Source: Bariatricus massiliensis
GTDB lineage: Bacteria; Bacillota; Clostridia; Lachnospirales; Lachnospiraceae
Assembly (NCBI RefSeq): GCF_900086725.1
Contig: NZ_LT574837.1
Span: forward strand, 1,046,760 to 1,110,759
Length of the DNA stretch: 64,000 nucleotides
Direction of reading: 5' to 3'
Of the stretch, positions 17,192 through 26,653 are shown piece by piece (within the stretch, counting starts at the first letter, position 1; each line of letters opens with the position of its first letter). The position numbers and the translations under genes are program-made. Under the pieces are notes generated by a model, which worked only from the letters and a program-made list of their open reading frames with translations, was not told where the DNA came from and did not search any database.

Positions 17192-17875
17192 ATGAATACT
17201 TCGATTATTTTGACTTATCTGTCAGACTTGGCAGCCAACAACAACCGGGAATGGTATCACGCCAACAAAGAAACTTACAAAACGGCGGTACAGGAATTTG
17301 AGTCTCTTCTGCAGGAGTTAATTCTGGAGATTGGCAAGAACGATTCCGATATCCTGCACAACAATCCAAAAGACTTGACCTTTAAGTTAGTGCGGGATAC
17401 CCGGTTCAGTCACGACAAATCCCCTTATAATCCCGCTTTTCGTGCGCATATAGCGTCAAAGGGGAAGCTCCCCATTCCTGTTGGGTACTATTTTGTAATA
17501 AAACCGGGCGGAAATTCTTTCATAGGCGGAGGACTTTTTGCCGATATGTTCAAAGATGCAACTGCCATGATAAGGGACTATATTGCGGCGCACCCGTCCG
17601 AGTGGGAGCAGATTATTACGGCAGATGATTTTAAGGATTATTTTACAGTGAAGGGCACGGCACTCAAAAATGTCCCCAAAGGCTATGACAGGGAACACCC
17701 TCAGGCAGAATACCTAAAAAATAAAAGCTGGTATTTGGAATACACGATCACCGATGAGGAATTCCAAGACGCAGAGGGCTTCGTCAAGACTGCGGCAGAT
17801 ATCTGCCGCCGGATGAAGCCGTTCAATGATTTCCTGAACAGAGCTTTGGCCGACTTTAAAATGCCGGAAAGATAA
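17192..17875 (+). CDS. DUF2461 family protein
   Basis: 227 aa, the usual length. Family features are NNREWYHANKETYKTA near the N-terminus, FKLVRDTRFSHDKSPYNPAF, and GGGLFADMFKDATAMIRDYI. Soluble, no signal peptide, no known activity. It starts immediately after the stop of the sigma factor gene and shares its promoter. The ribosome site AGGGGG is inside the sigma gene. Confidence 0.85.
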   Translation: MNTSIILTYLSDLAANNNREWYHANKETYKTAVQEFESLLQELILEIGKNDSDILHNNPKDLTFKLVRDTRFSHDKSPYNPAFRAHIASKGKLPIPVGYYFVIKPGGNSFIGGGLFADMFKDATAMIRDYIAAHPSEWEQIITADDFKDYFTVKGTALKNVPKGYDREHPQAEYLKNKSWYLEYTITDEEFQDAEGFVKTAADICRRMKPFNDFLNRALADFKMPER

Positions 17876-17890
17876 CCTTCAAATTGCTCA

Positions 17891-17932
17891 AAAAAGCAGT
17901 CCCCTCTGTCCAACAGATAGGGACTGCTTTTC
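17891..17932. terminator. Bidirectional terminator between DUF2461 gene and niaR
   Basis: AAAAGCAGTCCC / GGGACTGCTTTT with inner TCTGT/ACAGA pairing. A-rich on one side and T-rich on the other, so it can end both convergent transcripts. Confidence 0.85.
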
Positions 17933-17947
17933 ATATAATTGACACAG

Positions 17948-18457
17948 CTAATTTTCCACAAGGAAGCGTTTTTCCCGAAGCATTTTTTCAATCAGATCCA
18001 GCGTTTCCTCATTCTCTGCCTCAACTTTATGATAATGATAGTTGGCGGTGATGTTCTTGAGCGGACTGGATTTTCCGCTCTTTAAGTCCTCCAGAAATTC
18101 CATCACCTTCCGTCTGGAATTAATCTGGAGCTCCGCCTCCATCTCTCCATAGACACGGTGGCGGATCATGACATTGACTATCTTTCCGCCCAAATCCACG
18201 ATAGAGCAAAGTTCCTCCTCCAGCTCCTCATCCGTATGGCTGACCTTAAATACCCGGCTTGCCACCGGTACGGCATGGAGTATATAACCTCTGTTTGTCG
18301 ATATAATATCATTGCCGGCCGCACGCAGCAGGGCAACATCCTGTACAATCACTTGACGGCTCACCTCATAAATCCGCGCCATCTCTTTCCCCGAGACCGG
18401 GACAGCGCTGCTCTTAATACGGCTCAACATGTCGTTCCTGCGCTCAGCACCTGTCAT
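17948..18457 (-). CDS. niaR: Niacin-responsive transcriptional repressor NiaR
   Basis: 169 aa. An N-terminal winged helix (VSGKEMARIYEVSRQVIVQDVALLRAAG) is followed by the 3H domain, named for its conserved histidines (SHTDEE, IRHRVYG, YHYHKVE regions), which binds nicotinate and a metal. It represses NAD synthesis and niacin uptake genes. It is the last gene of nadA-nadB-nadC-niaR, so it very likely represses its own operon through the operator at 21480-21497. RBS AGGAGGAG. Confidence 0.92.
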   Translation of the reverse strand: MTGAERRNDMLSRIKSSAVPVSGKEMARIYEVSRQVIVQDVALLRAAGNDIISTNRGYILHAVPVASRVFKVSHTDEELEEELCSIVDLGGKIVNVMIRHRVYGEMEAELQINSRRKVMEFLEDLKSGKSSPLKNITANYHYHKVEAENEETLDLIEKMLREKRFLVEN

Positions 18458-18469
18458 TCTTTTCTCCTC

Positions 18470-19321
18470 CTATACCGCATGTAGATTTTTCAAAGAGATG
18501 TCCAAAATAGGTGCCGAATGTGTCAGAGCGCCACTGGAAATGTAATCCACGCCAAGTGCGGTAAGCCGGCCGATATTTTCCTTTGTCACATTCCCGGAGC
18601 ACTCTGTCTCTGCCCTGCCGTCAATCAGCGCAACCGCTTCCTCCATTTGCTCAGGAGTCATATTATCCAGCATGATAATATCGGCCCCCGCCTCCACAGC
18701 CTCGCGCACCATATCCAGATTCTCCACTTCCACCTCTATTTTACGGACGAAGGGCGCATATTCCTTGGCCGCCAGAACCGCCTCACGCACGCCGCCGGCC
18801 GCACCGATATGATTGTCTTTCAAAAGTACTCCGTCGGACAAATTGTATCTGTGGTTGTAACCGCCGCCGACCCGCACCGCATATTTCTCGAAGATACGCA
18901 TATTCGGCGTCGTCTTTCTTGTATCAAGAAGTTTCGTCCTGCTGCCCACAAGGAGGCCTGCCACCTCATGTGTATACGTGGCAATCCCGCTCATCCGCTG
19001 AAGGTAGTTTAGGGCTACCCTCTCACCGGACAGCAAGACTCTGATATCTCCGGTCACAATGCCCATAAGCTGCCCATTCTTCACCTCATCCCCGTCCTTG
19101 CAGTATAGCTCCGTCTTGACCGTACCATCCAAAAGCTCAAACACACGCTGGAACACGGAGAGCCCGGCCACTACGCCATCCTGCTTACAGATGAGCTGCA
19201 CCTCGCCGTCCACAGCTTCTTTCATCACCGAATTCGTAGTCACATCCTCACTTGAAATATCCTCCTCAAGCGCCTGCAAAATCAGGTGGTCTGCCTGCAG
19301 TGTCATTGTTATATCATTCAT
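18470..19321 (-). CDS. nadC: Quinolinate phosphoribosyltransferase (decarboxylating)
   Basis: 283 aa. It makes nicotinate mononucleotide from quinolinate and PRPP. Signatures include LLDTRKTTPNMR, the loop VRVGGGYNHRYNLSDGVLLKDNHI region, and DIIMLDNMTPEQM. I chose the ATG at 19319-19321, which overlaps the nadB stop by 8 bases and follows GGAAAGGA; a longer start would extend further into nadB without better support. Confidence 0.94.
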   Translation of the reverse strand: MNDITMTLQADHLILQALEEDISSEDVTTNSVMKEAVDGEVQLICKQDGVVAGLSVFQRVFELLDGTVKTELYCKDGDEVKNGQLMGIVTGDIRVLLSGERVALNYLQRMSGIATYTHEVAGLLVGSRTKLLDTRKTTPNMRIFEKYAVRVGGGYNHRYNLSDGVLLKDNHIGAAGGVREAVLAAKEYAPFVRKIEVEVENLDMVREAVEAGADIIMLDNMTPEQMEEAVALIDGRAETECSGNVTKENIGRLTALGVDYISSGALTHSAPILDISLKNLHAV

Positions 19322-20504
19322 CTCGTCTACATCCTTTCCCTTTGATTTCTCCATCTATGGCCGCGGCCGCACGTTTTGCGAAGACAAGGCTTTCCAACAG
19401 GGAGTTGCTGGCTAGCCTGTTGGCGCCATGGACACCGTTGCAGCTGGTCTCCCCTACCGCAAAGAGCCTGTCCATAGAAGTCCTGCTGTCGCAGTCCACC
19501 CAGATACCGCCCATAAAATAATGCTGGGCGGGCACTACCGGGATACATTCCTTTGTCACATCATAGCCTTCTTCCAGACAATGCCGGTATATATTGGGAA
19601 AATGCCCTAGAATTGTCTCTTTGTCAATATGCTCCATAGAGAGCCACACAAAGTCCGTTCCGTCTTTCTCCATCTCTTCCTCGATGGCCTTGGTGACCAC
19701 GTCCCTCGGAAGCAGTTCATCCACGAACCGTTCTTTTCTCTTGTTATAGAGCACCGCCCCTTCTCCCCGCACAGATTCCGATATAAGGAATCTGCGCCCG
19801 GACTTTTTAGAATAAAGTGTGGTGGGATGAATCTGGACATAATCCAGATGTTCCAGACGGATGCCGTGCTTTTTCGCTATCTCAATGGCATCTCCTGTCA
19901 AATGGGGATAATTTGTTGAGTGGCGGTAACGGCCGCCGATACCCCCGCTGGCCAATATCGTATAATCGGCCCAAATCTCCATCTCTTCGCCAGCTTTCGT
20001 CTTCGCCACAATACCGTGGCACCTTCCGGCACGCTCCAGAATGTCCGTCATAGCAGTATACTCATAAATCGCAACATTGGGGAGCTTCTTTACTTGTTCC
20101 AGCAGTTTACTGGTAATTTCTTTTCCCGTAATATCCTCGTGAAAAAGAATCCGGGGCTTTGAATGGGCGCCTTCTCTCGTATAGACAAACTCTCCGTTCT
20201 GCCTTTCAAATTCAACGCCACAGTCTACCAGATCGTCTATCACTTCCCGTGAACTGCGTATCATAATATCTACGGATTCCTTGCGGTTTTCATAATGCCC
20301 GGCCTTCATCGTATCCTCAAAATAGCTGGAATAATCTTCTTCTCCACGCAGTACACAGATGCCGCCCTGCGCCAAAAAGGAATCGCTGCTCTGCATATCC
20401 TCTTTAGTAATCATCACAATCTGCTTATCGCGGGGCAGGTTCAGCGCAGAAAATAGACCGCCTACGCCAGTTCCCACGATCACTATGTCTGTTTTCATTT
20501 CCAT
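19314..20504 (-). CDS. nadB: L-aspartate oxidase, short form
   Basis: 396 aa from the ATG at 20502-20504 (RBS AAAGGAC). FAD-binding VGTGVGGLFSALN at the N-terminus, SLAQGG-like FLAQGGICVL, active-site region ISESVRGEGAVLYN, and the C-terminal FAD contact GANRLASNSLLE. It oxidises aspartate to iminoaspartate for NadA. Classical NadB is about 530-540 aa; here the C-terminal helical domain of the succinate dehydrogenase family is absent, as in many anaerobes, where fumarate probably replaces oxygen as acceptor. Confidence 0.92.
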   Translation of the reverse strand: MEMKTDIVIVGTGVGGLFSALNLPRDKQIVMITKEDMQSSDSFLAQGGICVLRGEEDYSSYFEDTMKAGHYENRKESVDIMIRSSREVIDDLVDCGVEFERQNGEFVYTREGAHSKPRILFHEDITGKEITSKLLEQVKKLPNVAIYEYTAMTDILERAGRCHGIVAKTKAGEEMEIWADYTILASGGIGGRYRHSTNYPHLTGDAIEIAKKHGIRLEHLDYVQIHPTTLYSKKSGRRFLISESVRGEGAVLYNKRKERFVDELLPRDVVTKAIEEEMEKDGTDFVWLSMEHIDKETILGHFPNIYRHCLEEGYDVTKECIPVVPAQHYFMGGIWVDCDSRTSMDRLFAVGETSCNGVHGANRLASNSLLESLVFAKRAAAAIDGEIKGKGCRRDE

Positions 20505-20523
20505 AACTTGTCCTTTCGCAGAC

Positions 20524-21432
20524 CTATTTTGCCAGCTCCAGCATCCTCTCAAGCGGCTTCCTTGATTCCTCCCTAAGCCCCGTATCTACCTGAACCTCAT
20601 TATCGCCGGTTTTCAGAACATGGAGAATCTTTTCCAATGTAATCCGTTTCATATCCGGACAGACCGGCTCAGTCTCTGTAAAATAAAATTTCTTCTGGGG
20701 ATTGTCCTGCTGCAGTTGGTAACGTACGCCGATTTCCGTGCAGATAATGAACTCCTTGGCATCACTCTTCTTCGCGTAATTAATGATACCGGTAGTGCTG
20801 CCAATATAATCGGACATGGCAAGAACGGCCTGCGGACATTCCGGATGGGAAAGCACTTCCGCCTGCGGATGCATTTCCTTTGCCCTTCGGATCTCCTCTG
20901 TCTGCATGCGCTCATGTGTAGGACAGTATCCTTCATTGTATACAAAGGTCTTCTCCGGCACGAGTCCTGCGACGTAATGCGCCAGATTACGGTCTGGTAT
21001 AAAGAATATGTACTGGTTCGGCAGCGCCTTCACTATCTGTACCGCATTGGCGGAGGTCACGCACACGTCCGAATGACGCTTCAGCTCCGCAGTAGAATTG
21101 ATATAGCAGACCACCGCCAAATCCTCATATTTTTCCCGCATGGCTTGAATCGTATCCGCATCTGCCATATGCGCCATCGGGCAGTCGGCCTCTGCATCCG
21201 GCATCAGAACCGTCTTCTCAGGATTCAGCACCTTGGCGCTCTCCCCCATGAATGATACCCCGCAAAATACAATGGTCTGCTCACTGAGCCCCACCGCTAC
21301 TTTGCTCAAGTAGAACGAATCACCTACATAGTCGGCAATGACCTGTACCTCCGGCTCTACATAATAATGAGCCAATATCACGGCGTCCTTTTCCTCTTTT
21401 AATTTTTGTATCTCTTCTGTTATCGTCATCAT
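20524..21432 (-). CDS. nadA: Quinolinate synthase
   Basis: 302 aa. It condenses iminoaspartate with dihydroxyacetone phosphate. The three [4Fe-4S] ligands are readable as C84 (EADCPM), C170 (EGYCPTH) and C258 (EPVCPDM), spaced as in the short Thermotoga-type NadA. It is the first gene of the NAD operon. The start ATG-ATG follows AAAGGTGAG. The nadB gene begins about 20 bases after the stop. Confidence 0.95.
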   Translation of the reverse strand: MMTITEEIQKLKEEKDAVILAHYYVEPEVQVIADYVGDSFYLSKVAVGLSEQTIVFCGVSFMGESAKVLNPEKTVLMPDAEADCPMAHMADADTIQAMREKYEDLAVVCYINSTAELKRHSDVCVTSANAVQIVKALPNQYIFFIPDRNLAHYVAGLVPEKTFVYNEGYCPTHERMQTEEIRRAKEMHPQAEVLSHPECPQAVLAMSDYIGSTTGIINYAKKSDAKEFIICTEIGVRYQLQQDNPQKKFYFTETEPVCPDMKRITLEKILHVLKTGDNEVQVDTGLREESRKPLERMLELAK

Positions 21433-21460
21433 AACTCACCTTTCCCGTTAAAGTTACACC

Positions 21461-21497
21461 ATTATAGCATATATATTTACAGGTGACAAGACACATG
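21461..21497 (-). promoter_or_regulatory. nad operon promoter with NiaR-like operator overlapping the -35 box
   Basis: Minus strand TTGTCA (21484-21489), 17 bases, TATAAT (21461-21466). The -35 box sits inside the 18-base imperfect inverted repeat at 21480-21497 (plus strand CAGGTGAC-AA-GACACATG), which resembles the CAGGTGTC/GACACCTG half-sites described for NiaR/YrxA. A repressor there would exclude RNA polymerase. Confidence 0.75.
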
Positions 21498-21571
21498 AAA
21501 ACACAAAAATTGTTCGTCTACTATTGGTTTTATTATCATAAATTAATAAAAAACACCCTTATGGAGTTTCT

Positions 21572-23335
21572 ATGCGCAGTTCATTCTCATCTTACCGCAG
21601 AGGCCTTTACCGGCTCCTCCTGACGACAACCGTTCTGATTCTAGTCCTCAGCGGCTGCAAAGCGTTTTCCAAAACAAGCCCTGATGACAAATCCTTCGAG
21701 ACTTTTACCAACCGATTATTTCAACAGGAGGTATCCTCCAGCACCATAAGCCTCCATTATACCTTGCAGAATCCATCAGACTACGGGCTTCTGGACTATC
21801 CCATTACATACGGCAGCTTTTCCACCGACCCGGCCATGTCACACGCGGCATTGGAAAACTGCTCTGCGGCCCTGCACGAATTCAAAGATTCCGCACTCTC
21901 GAAAGAGAACCGGCTCACCTACGATGTTCTGGATTCTTATTTGGAAACCGCCTCGTCGGGCGCCCGCTTCCTTCTCTACGAAGAGCCGCTTAGTCCCGTC
22001 ACCGGGCTTCATGCCCAGCTTCCGGTCTTACTGTCTGAATACCAGTTCCACTCCGCGGAAGATGTAGACATCTATCTCCAGTTGTTAGAAAAGACAGGAG
22101 ATTATTTTGGCTCGCTCATACTGTTTGAGCAGACCAAATCCGACTCCGGGCTCTTTATGCCCGATTATCAAGTAGACTCCGTCACCGAACAGTGCCGCTC
22201 GTTTATAGATATGGGGGACAACAATTATCTTTACACTACCTTTCAAGAGCGCCTTAACACAGTGGACGGCATTACCGACAAGCAGAAGGAAACGTTTACC
22301 TCCAAAAACGCCTCCTGCATTCAGTCCGTAATCTTTCCTGCCTATGAAAACTTGATACAAGAGTTGACAAAGCTAAAAGGAACCGGCAAAAATGAAAAAG
22401 GTCTCTGCAACCTTCCCGATGGGAAGGCTTACTATGAATATGTGGTCAAACACAGTACGGGAATATCCGAAAGCATTCCTACACTACAGAAAATGACGAA
22501 AAAACAGATGGCGGAAGATTTGAAGGCCATGCAGAATATTCTTTACACCTCTGGAAGTACGGCCGACAGTCAGGCTGCCTCTATTCTCGAGACAACAGAG
22601 CCCACTTCCATGCTCAATGACCTAAAGAGCAAAATAACTGAGGCGTTCCCCTCTATACCTTCGGTCAACGTAAACGTAAAATACGTTCCCGAAGCGATGC
22701 AGGAATATTTGAGTCCCGCATTTTACATGATTCCTGCCATTGACAATTCAACCGACAATGTAATTTATATCAACGAAGGGCAGACCGTGAAAGGACTCAA
22801 CTTATACACCACTCTGGCCCATGAAGGTTACCCGGGGCATCTCTACCAAACCGTTTATTTTGCCTCCAAGGAGGCCGACCCGGTCCGCAATATATTGGAC
22901 TTCGGCGGTTATGTGGAAGGCTGGGCCACCTATGCCGAGATGATGTCATACTACATGGCCCCACTCTCCAAAAATGATGCGACTCTGCTCCAAAAAAACA
23001 GCTCAGTCATCCTAGGGCTCTATGCTTTGGCAGATATGGGTATCCATTACGATAATTGGAGCGTGACTGACACGATTAAGTTTTTTAAAGATTATGGAAT
23101 TACCGATATCAACGCGATACAACGTGTTTATGAATTGATCGTGGGCGATCCGGGCAATTATTTAAAATACTATCTGGGCTATGTCAAAATCTTTCAATTA
23201 AAAAAAGAAATCGCCGCAGAATTAGGCAGCGATTTCAAACAAAAAGAGTTTCACAAGGCTGTATTGGATGTGGGCCCCGCTCCATTTGACGTCTTGGAGA
23301 ACTATGTGAAAGAAGAATTGCTGGAAAAACAGTAA
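21572..23335 (+). CDS. DUF885 family lipoprotein, probable zinc metallopeptidase
   Basis: 587 aa. Signal peptide with lipobox VLSGC (Cys29), so it is anchored outside the membrane. The DUF885 zinc motif is HEGYPGH at residues 417-423, with a downstream acidic stretch GYVEGWATYAEMM that fits the third ligand. The family is related to gluzincin peptidases and is thought to cut peptides. RBS is a modest GGAG. It is monocistronic and faces the EIIC gene tail to tail with only 8 bases between, and no clear terminator. Confidence 0.85.
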   Translation: MRSSFSSYRRGLYRLLLTTTVLILVLSGCKAFSKTSPDDKSFETFTNRLFQQEVSSSTISLHYTLQNPSDYGLLDYPITYGSFSTDPAMSHAALENCSAALHEFKDSALSKENRLTYDVLDSYLETASSGARFLLYEEPLSPVTGLHAQLPVLLSEYQFHSAEDVDIYLQLLEKTGDYFGSLILFEQTKSDSGLFMPDYQVDSVTEQCRSFIDMGDNNYLYTTFQERLNTVDGITDKQKETFTSKNASCIQSVIFPAYENLIQELTKLKGTGKNEKGLCNLPDGKAYYEYVVKHSTGISESIPTLQKMTKKQMAEDLKAMQNILYTSGSTADSQAASILETTEPTSMLNDLKSKITEAFPSIPSVNVNVKYVPEAMQEYLSPAFYMIPAIDNSTDNVIYINEGQTVKGLNLYTTLAHEGYPGHLYQTVYFASKEADPVRNILDFGGYVEGWATYAEMMSYYMAPLSKNDATLLQKNSSVILGLYALADMGIHYDNWSVTDTIKFFKDYGITDINAIQRVYELIVGDPGNYLKYYLGYVKIFQLKKEIAAELGSDFKQKEFHKAVLDVGPAPFDVLENYVKEELLEKQ

Positions 23336-23343
23336 GCCGGTTT

Positions 23344-24396
23344 TTACATATCCAGCTTCAAATCATTTGTTCTTATCCAGCCCTTCTTCTTCATAGGTAC
23401 CGCTATCAGCCAAGAAAGGAGACCCGGCAGCACAAAGCAGATAAGCACAAGGCCTGCCCAGTCCATTGCCGTCACCGCAGCTTTTGTCCCTTCCGCAATA
23501 TCATTCATCCAGCCGGTATACACACCGATCTGCCCCACGAACCCGCAGGTCCCCATTCCGGACGAAACAGCGGGACCGTTCATCTTCAGTTGAAAGACAC
23601 AGGTAGCGATGGGGCCGGTGACGGCGGAGGCCAGCGTAGGCGGGAGCCATATTCTTGGATTGCGGACAATATTGCCCATCTGCAGCATAGAGGTTCCGAT
23701 GCCCTGCGCAAACAGGCCGCCCCAGCGGTTCTCCTTGAAGCTGATCACTGCAAATCCCACCATCTGCGCACAGCATCCCGCCACGGCAGCGCCTCCGGCA
23801 AGCCCGGTCAACGAAAGCGCTGCACAGATGGCCGCGCTGCTGATGGGGAGTGTCAACGCCATGCCGACGATGACAGATACCAGCACTCCCATGAAGAACG
23901 GCTGCAGCTCCGTGGCCCACATAATCGCGCCGCCCACACTGCTGGCCGCCGCTCCTATGGCAGGCGCCCACCATAGGGACAAAAGTACACCCACACTGAT
24001 TGTCACAAGAGGAGTTACAATAATATCTATTTTAGTTTCTTTAGAAACTATTTTCCCGAATTCTGCTGCAAATATAGTCACTACCAGCACGGACAACGGG
24101 CCACCTGCTCCCCCCAATTCATTGGCCGCCATCCCCACTGCTGCCAGCGAAAACAGTACGAGTGACGGACACTGCAATGCATATCCGATAGAAACAGCCA
24201 TAGCGGCACCGGTAGCCCCTTTCGCATAAGCGCCCACCGTTACCAATATCTCAATCCCTAACTGTTCCCCCAATGTGCTGATGATTGTCCCGATTAAAAG
24301 AGAGGCAAAAAGCCCCTGTGCCATAGCCCCCAGCGTGTCAATCCCATATCGTTTTGCCGAAAATATAACATTTTTCTTTTTTAGAAATTCCTTCAT
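23344..24396 (-). CDS. Stand-alone PTS EIIC-like membrane protein (PTS_EIIC_2 type)
   Basis: 350 aa, about nine hydrophobic segments rich in Gly and Ala. The sequence matches the group of single-domain EIIC proteins (DTLGAMAQGLFASLLIGTI at the N-terminus; MNGPAVSSGMGTCGFVGQIG near the C-terminus). No EIIA or EIIB gene is near, so whether it moves sugar by phosphotransfer is open; some relatives may work as simple carriers. RBS GGAGG. Confidence 0.75.
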   Translation of the reverse strand: MKEFLKKKNVIFSAKRYGIDTLGAMAQGLFASLLIGTIISTLGEQLGIEILVTVGAYAKGATGAAMAVSIGYALQCPSLVLFSLAAVGMAANELGGAGGPLSVLVVTIFAAEFGKIVSKETKIDIIVTPLVTISVGVLLSLWWAPAIGAAASSVGGAIMWATELQPFFMGVLVSVIVGMALTLPISSAAICAALSLTGLAGGAAVAGCCAQMVGFAVISFKENRWGGLFAQGIGTSMLQMGNIVRNPRIWLPPTLASAVTGPIATCVFQLKMNGPAVSSGMGTCGFVGQIGVYTGWMNDIAEGTKAAVTAMDWAGLVLICFVLPGLLSWLIAVPMKKKGWIRTNDLKLDM

Positions 24397-24473
24397 AAGT
24401 TCCTCCTCCGTATCTCATTCCTTCGTCCTCTACCATTTATTGACTATTATCCACATTCCCCGGCATTTCGTCA

Positions 24474-24518
24474 AGCAAAAAGCGAGGGTTCCATTTCCAT
24501 TAGCTCCCCCGCTTTCTC
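24474..24518 (-). terminator. Terminator after spmB
   Basis: On the minus strand AAAGCGGGGGAGC ... CCCTCGCTTTTT: a GC-rich stem with a T tract, between spmB and the EIIC gene. Confidence 0.6.
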
Positions 24519-24546
24519 AATCTATCCTTCTGCCCTCATCATACCG

Positions 24547-25071
24547 CTACATCATACCTGCCATAACCACACTGGCCGCCAGCCCGGCGAATGTGGCAAT
24601 CATCGCTCCTGTCAAAGTGTATCTGGTCTTCGTCACTTTCGCCGTCATAAAGTAGACCGACATAGTATAGAAAATGGTCTCCGTGCATGCCATCGATATG
24701 GACGCAATCAGCCCTATGTATGAATCCGTCCCAAACTCTTTAAATATATCAAGTAGAAGTCCGGTCGCCGCCGAGGAGGAGAACATTTTTACAACGGTAA
24801 GCGGAACCAGCTCACCGGGAAATCCAAACGCCCCCGTAAACTGACCGATCAGTCTGGAGAGAAAGTCCAGAAATCCCGAAGCCCGCAGAATCCCCACCGC
24901 GACCATCAGTCCAATCAAGGTGGGCATAATCTTGATGACCGTAAAAAAACCACTCTTAGCCCCTTTAATAAACGTGTCATATACATTGACCTTCATACTC
25001 AATCCATAGATTACAATGCTCAGGATTAAGAACGGTACTATAAAATCAGCTATATACAAAAATGCCTTCAT
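24547..25071 (-). CDS. spmB: Spore maturation protein B
   Basis: 174 aa from the ATG at 25069-25071, which has GGAG 8 bases upstream and gives the usual length (about 178 in Bacillus); a 14-residue longer start has no ribosome site. Four to five membrane segments and the nucleoside-transporter-gate-like pattern (IMPTLIGLMVAVGILRASG; VKMFSSSAATGLLLDIF). It acts with SpmA in spore core dehydration. Here it is separated from spmA by a MATE gene. Confidence 0.88.
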   Translation of the reverse strand: MKAFLYIADFIVPFLILSIVIYGLSMKVNVYDTFIKGAKSGFFTVIKIMPTLIGLMVAVGILRASGFLDFLSRLIGQFTGAFGFPGELVPLTVVKMFSSSAATGLLLDIFKEFGTDSYIGLIASISMACTETIFYTMSVYFMTAKVTKTRYTLTGAMIATFAGLAASVVMAGMM

Positions 25072-25156
25072 ACGAAAAACTCCGCTGAATATCCTCTCTA
25101 TCATTCTATTCATCTGCCCGGCGGCAAATGATTGAAATTGGTGAGAGACAAGAATT

Positions 25157-26518
25157 TTAATTAGTATAATACTTTTTAAATTTCTTTTCGCACTTTTTAA
25201 TGACGTAATAATACATTACCAACAATAAGGCTCCGGCAAGTACCCATGCGGCAGGGCTTGCGAGACACACTCCCACGAAGCTTTTCTGCCGTGAAGCAAT
25301 GACCGCCACGACACCGCGCCCCACCAGCTCTGCCACACCCGCCATCATGGGAAGCAGGCCAAATCCCATCCCCTGTATCCCATTCCGGTACAGGTTGACC
25401 ACGGTCAGCGGAATAAAGAAGATACCCACACATTTCAAGTAGATATCCACCGATTTCATAATGTCCGCCACATCGCCGGAGAGAAACAGATAGGTCATGT
25501 ATTTCCCCACGGTCATAATAACTGCCGCCACAATCACAGAGTAAACACACCCCATAATCGTAGCCACCTTAAATCCTTTTCTGATCCGCGGTATATTGCC
25601 TGCCCCGATGTTCTGGGCGCAGTAGGTCGCCATAGTCGTTCCCAGCGCGATATATGCCTGCGTCACAATCTGCTCAATCTTGCTGGCTGCCGTAAACGCG
25701 GCAACCTGAATAGAACCAAGAAGGTTCAGCGATGTCTGTACCATCATCGTGCCGATGGCCGTTATAGAATACTGTAGCGCCATAGGAAAGCCCACGGCTA
25801 GCTGAATCTTGAGCAGGTGTCCCTTAGGCTTCCAGTCCTCCCTTTCCAAATGCAGAACCGGTACTTTCTTTACGATATATACAAGACATAATATTCCCGA
25901 AACACCCTGTGCCGTTACCGTAGCATAGGCGGCGCCCGCAGCCCCAAGCCCGAACGCGATGATGAACACTAAATCCAGCACAATGTTTAAGAGCGCTGCC
26001 ATAATCAAAAAGTACAGAGGTATCTTACTGTTGCCGAGGGCACGCAGGACACTTGCCAGCAGGTTATAAAGCATCTGCGCGAAAATGCCGGCACAGATAA
26101 TCATGATATAGGCGTATGCATCCTCAAAGATGTCGGCAGGTGTATGCATAAATTCCAGCAGCGGCTTCATAAAGACCATACTGACAACGGTAAGGATGAC
26201 CGACATACCTGCCGACAAGAGAACTGCACTTGCCACCGTCTGCCGCATAGCTGGCATATCTCCCGCCCCGAACCGCTGCGCCGTCAGCACGGTAAAGCCG
26301 GCCGTCATCCCCAGTACGAAGCCGATAATCAAAAACATAATCGTCCCTGTGCTTCCGACGGCCGCCAAGGCCTTAGTTCCCACAAACTTTCCTACAATCA
26401 CGGTATCCGCCATATTGTAAAACTGCTGAAACACGTTCCCGATAAATATGGGCAGGGTAAAATCAAGTATAATTTTCGCCGGGCTCCCGGATGTCATGTC
26501 TTTCTGTAATGCCTTCAT
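25157..26518 (-). CDS. MATE-family efflux transporter
   Basis: 453 aa with twelve predicted membrane segments in two repeats. N-terminal MATE features: SGSPAKIILDFTLPIFIGNVFQQFYNMADT and VGKFVGTKALAAVG. It exports drugs or metabolites with sodium or proton exchange. RBS GAGGG. It has its own promoter with a strong inverted repeat (26537-26587), so it is probably regulated apart from the flanking spm genes. Substrate unknown. Confidence 0.9.
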   Translation of the reverse strand: MKALQKDMTSGSPAKIILDFTLPIFIGNVFQQFYNMADTVIVGKFVGTKALAAVGSTGTIMFLIIGFVLGMTAGFTVLTAQRFGAGDMPAMRQTVASAVLLSAGMSVILTVVSMVFMKPLLEFMHTPADIFEDAYAYIMIICAGIFAQMLYNLLASVLRALGNSKIPLYFLIMAALLNIVLDLVFIIAFGLGAAGAAYATVTAQGVSGILCLVYIVKKVPVLHLEREDWKPKGHLLKIQLAVGFPMALQYSITAIGTMMVQTSLNLLGSIQVAAFTAASKIEQIVTQAYIALGTTMATYCAQNIGAGNIPRIRKGFKVATIMGCVYSVIVAAVIMTVGKYMTYLFLSGDVADIMKSVDIYLKCVGIFFIPLTVVNLYRNGIQGMGFGLLPMMAGVAELVGRGVVAVIASRQKSFVGVCLASPAAWVLAGALLLVMYYYVIKKCEKKFKKYYTN

Positions 26519-26536
26519 TGCTTTCCCTCTTCCATC

Positions 26537-26587
26537 TCAATTTTATATATGAACGTTTATTATATAAAATTGAAACATGAAATTCAA
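26537..26587 (-). promoter_or_regulatory. MATE gene promoter with 13-bp perfect inverted repeat
   Basis: Minus strand TTGAAT (26582-26587), 17 bases, TATAAT (26559-26564). A perfect 13-base inverted repeat TCAATTTTATATA (26537-26549) / TATATAAAATTGA (26561-26573) with an 11-base spacer covers the -10 box and the start region, as expected for a repressor site. Confidence 0.65.
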
Positions 26588-26653
26588 TGGGGAGATTTCC
26601 AAAAAACGATAGCTATTATCATACATTTTCGTCAGATTGCAGAGGTATATATA

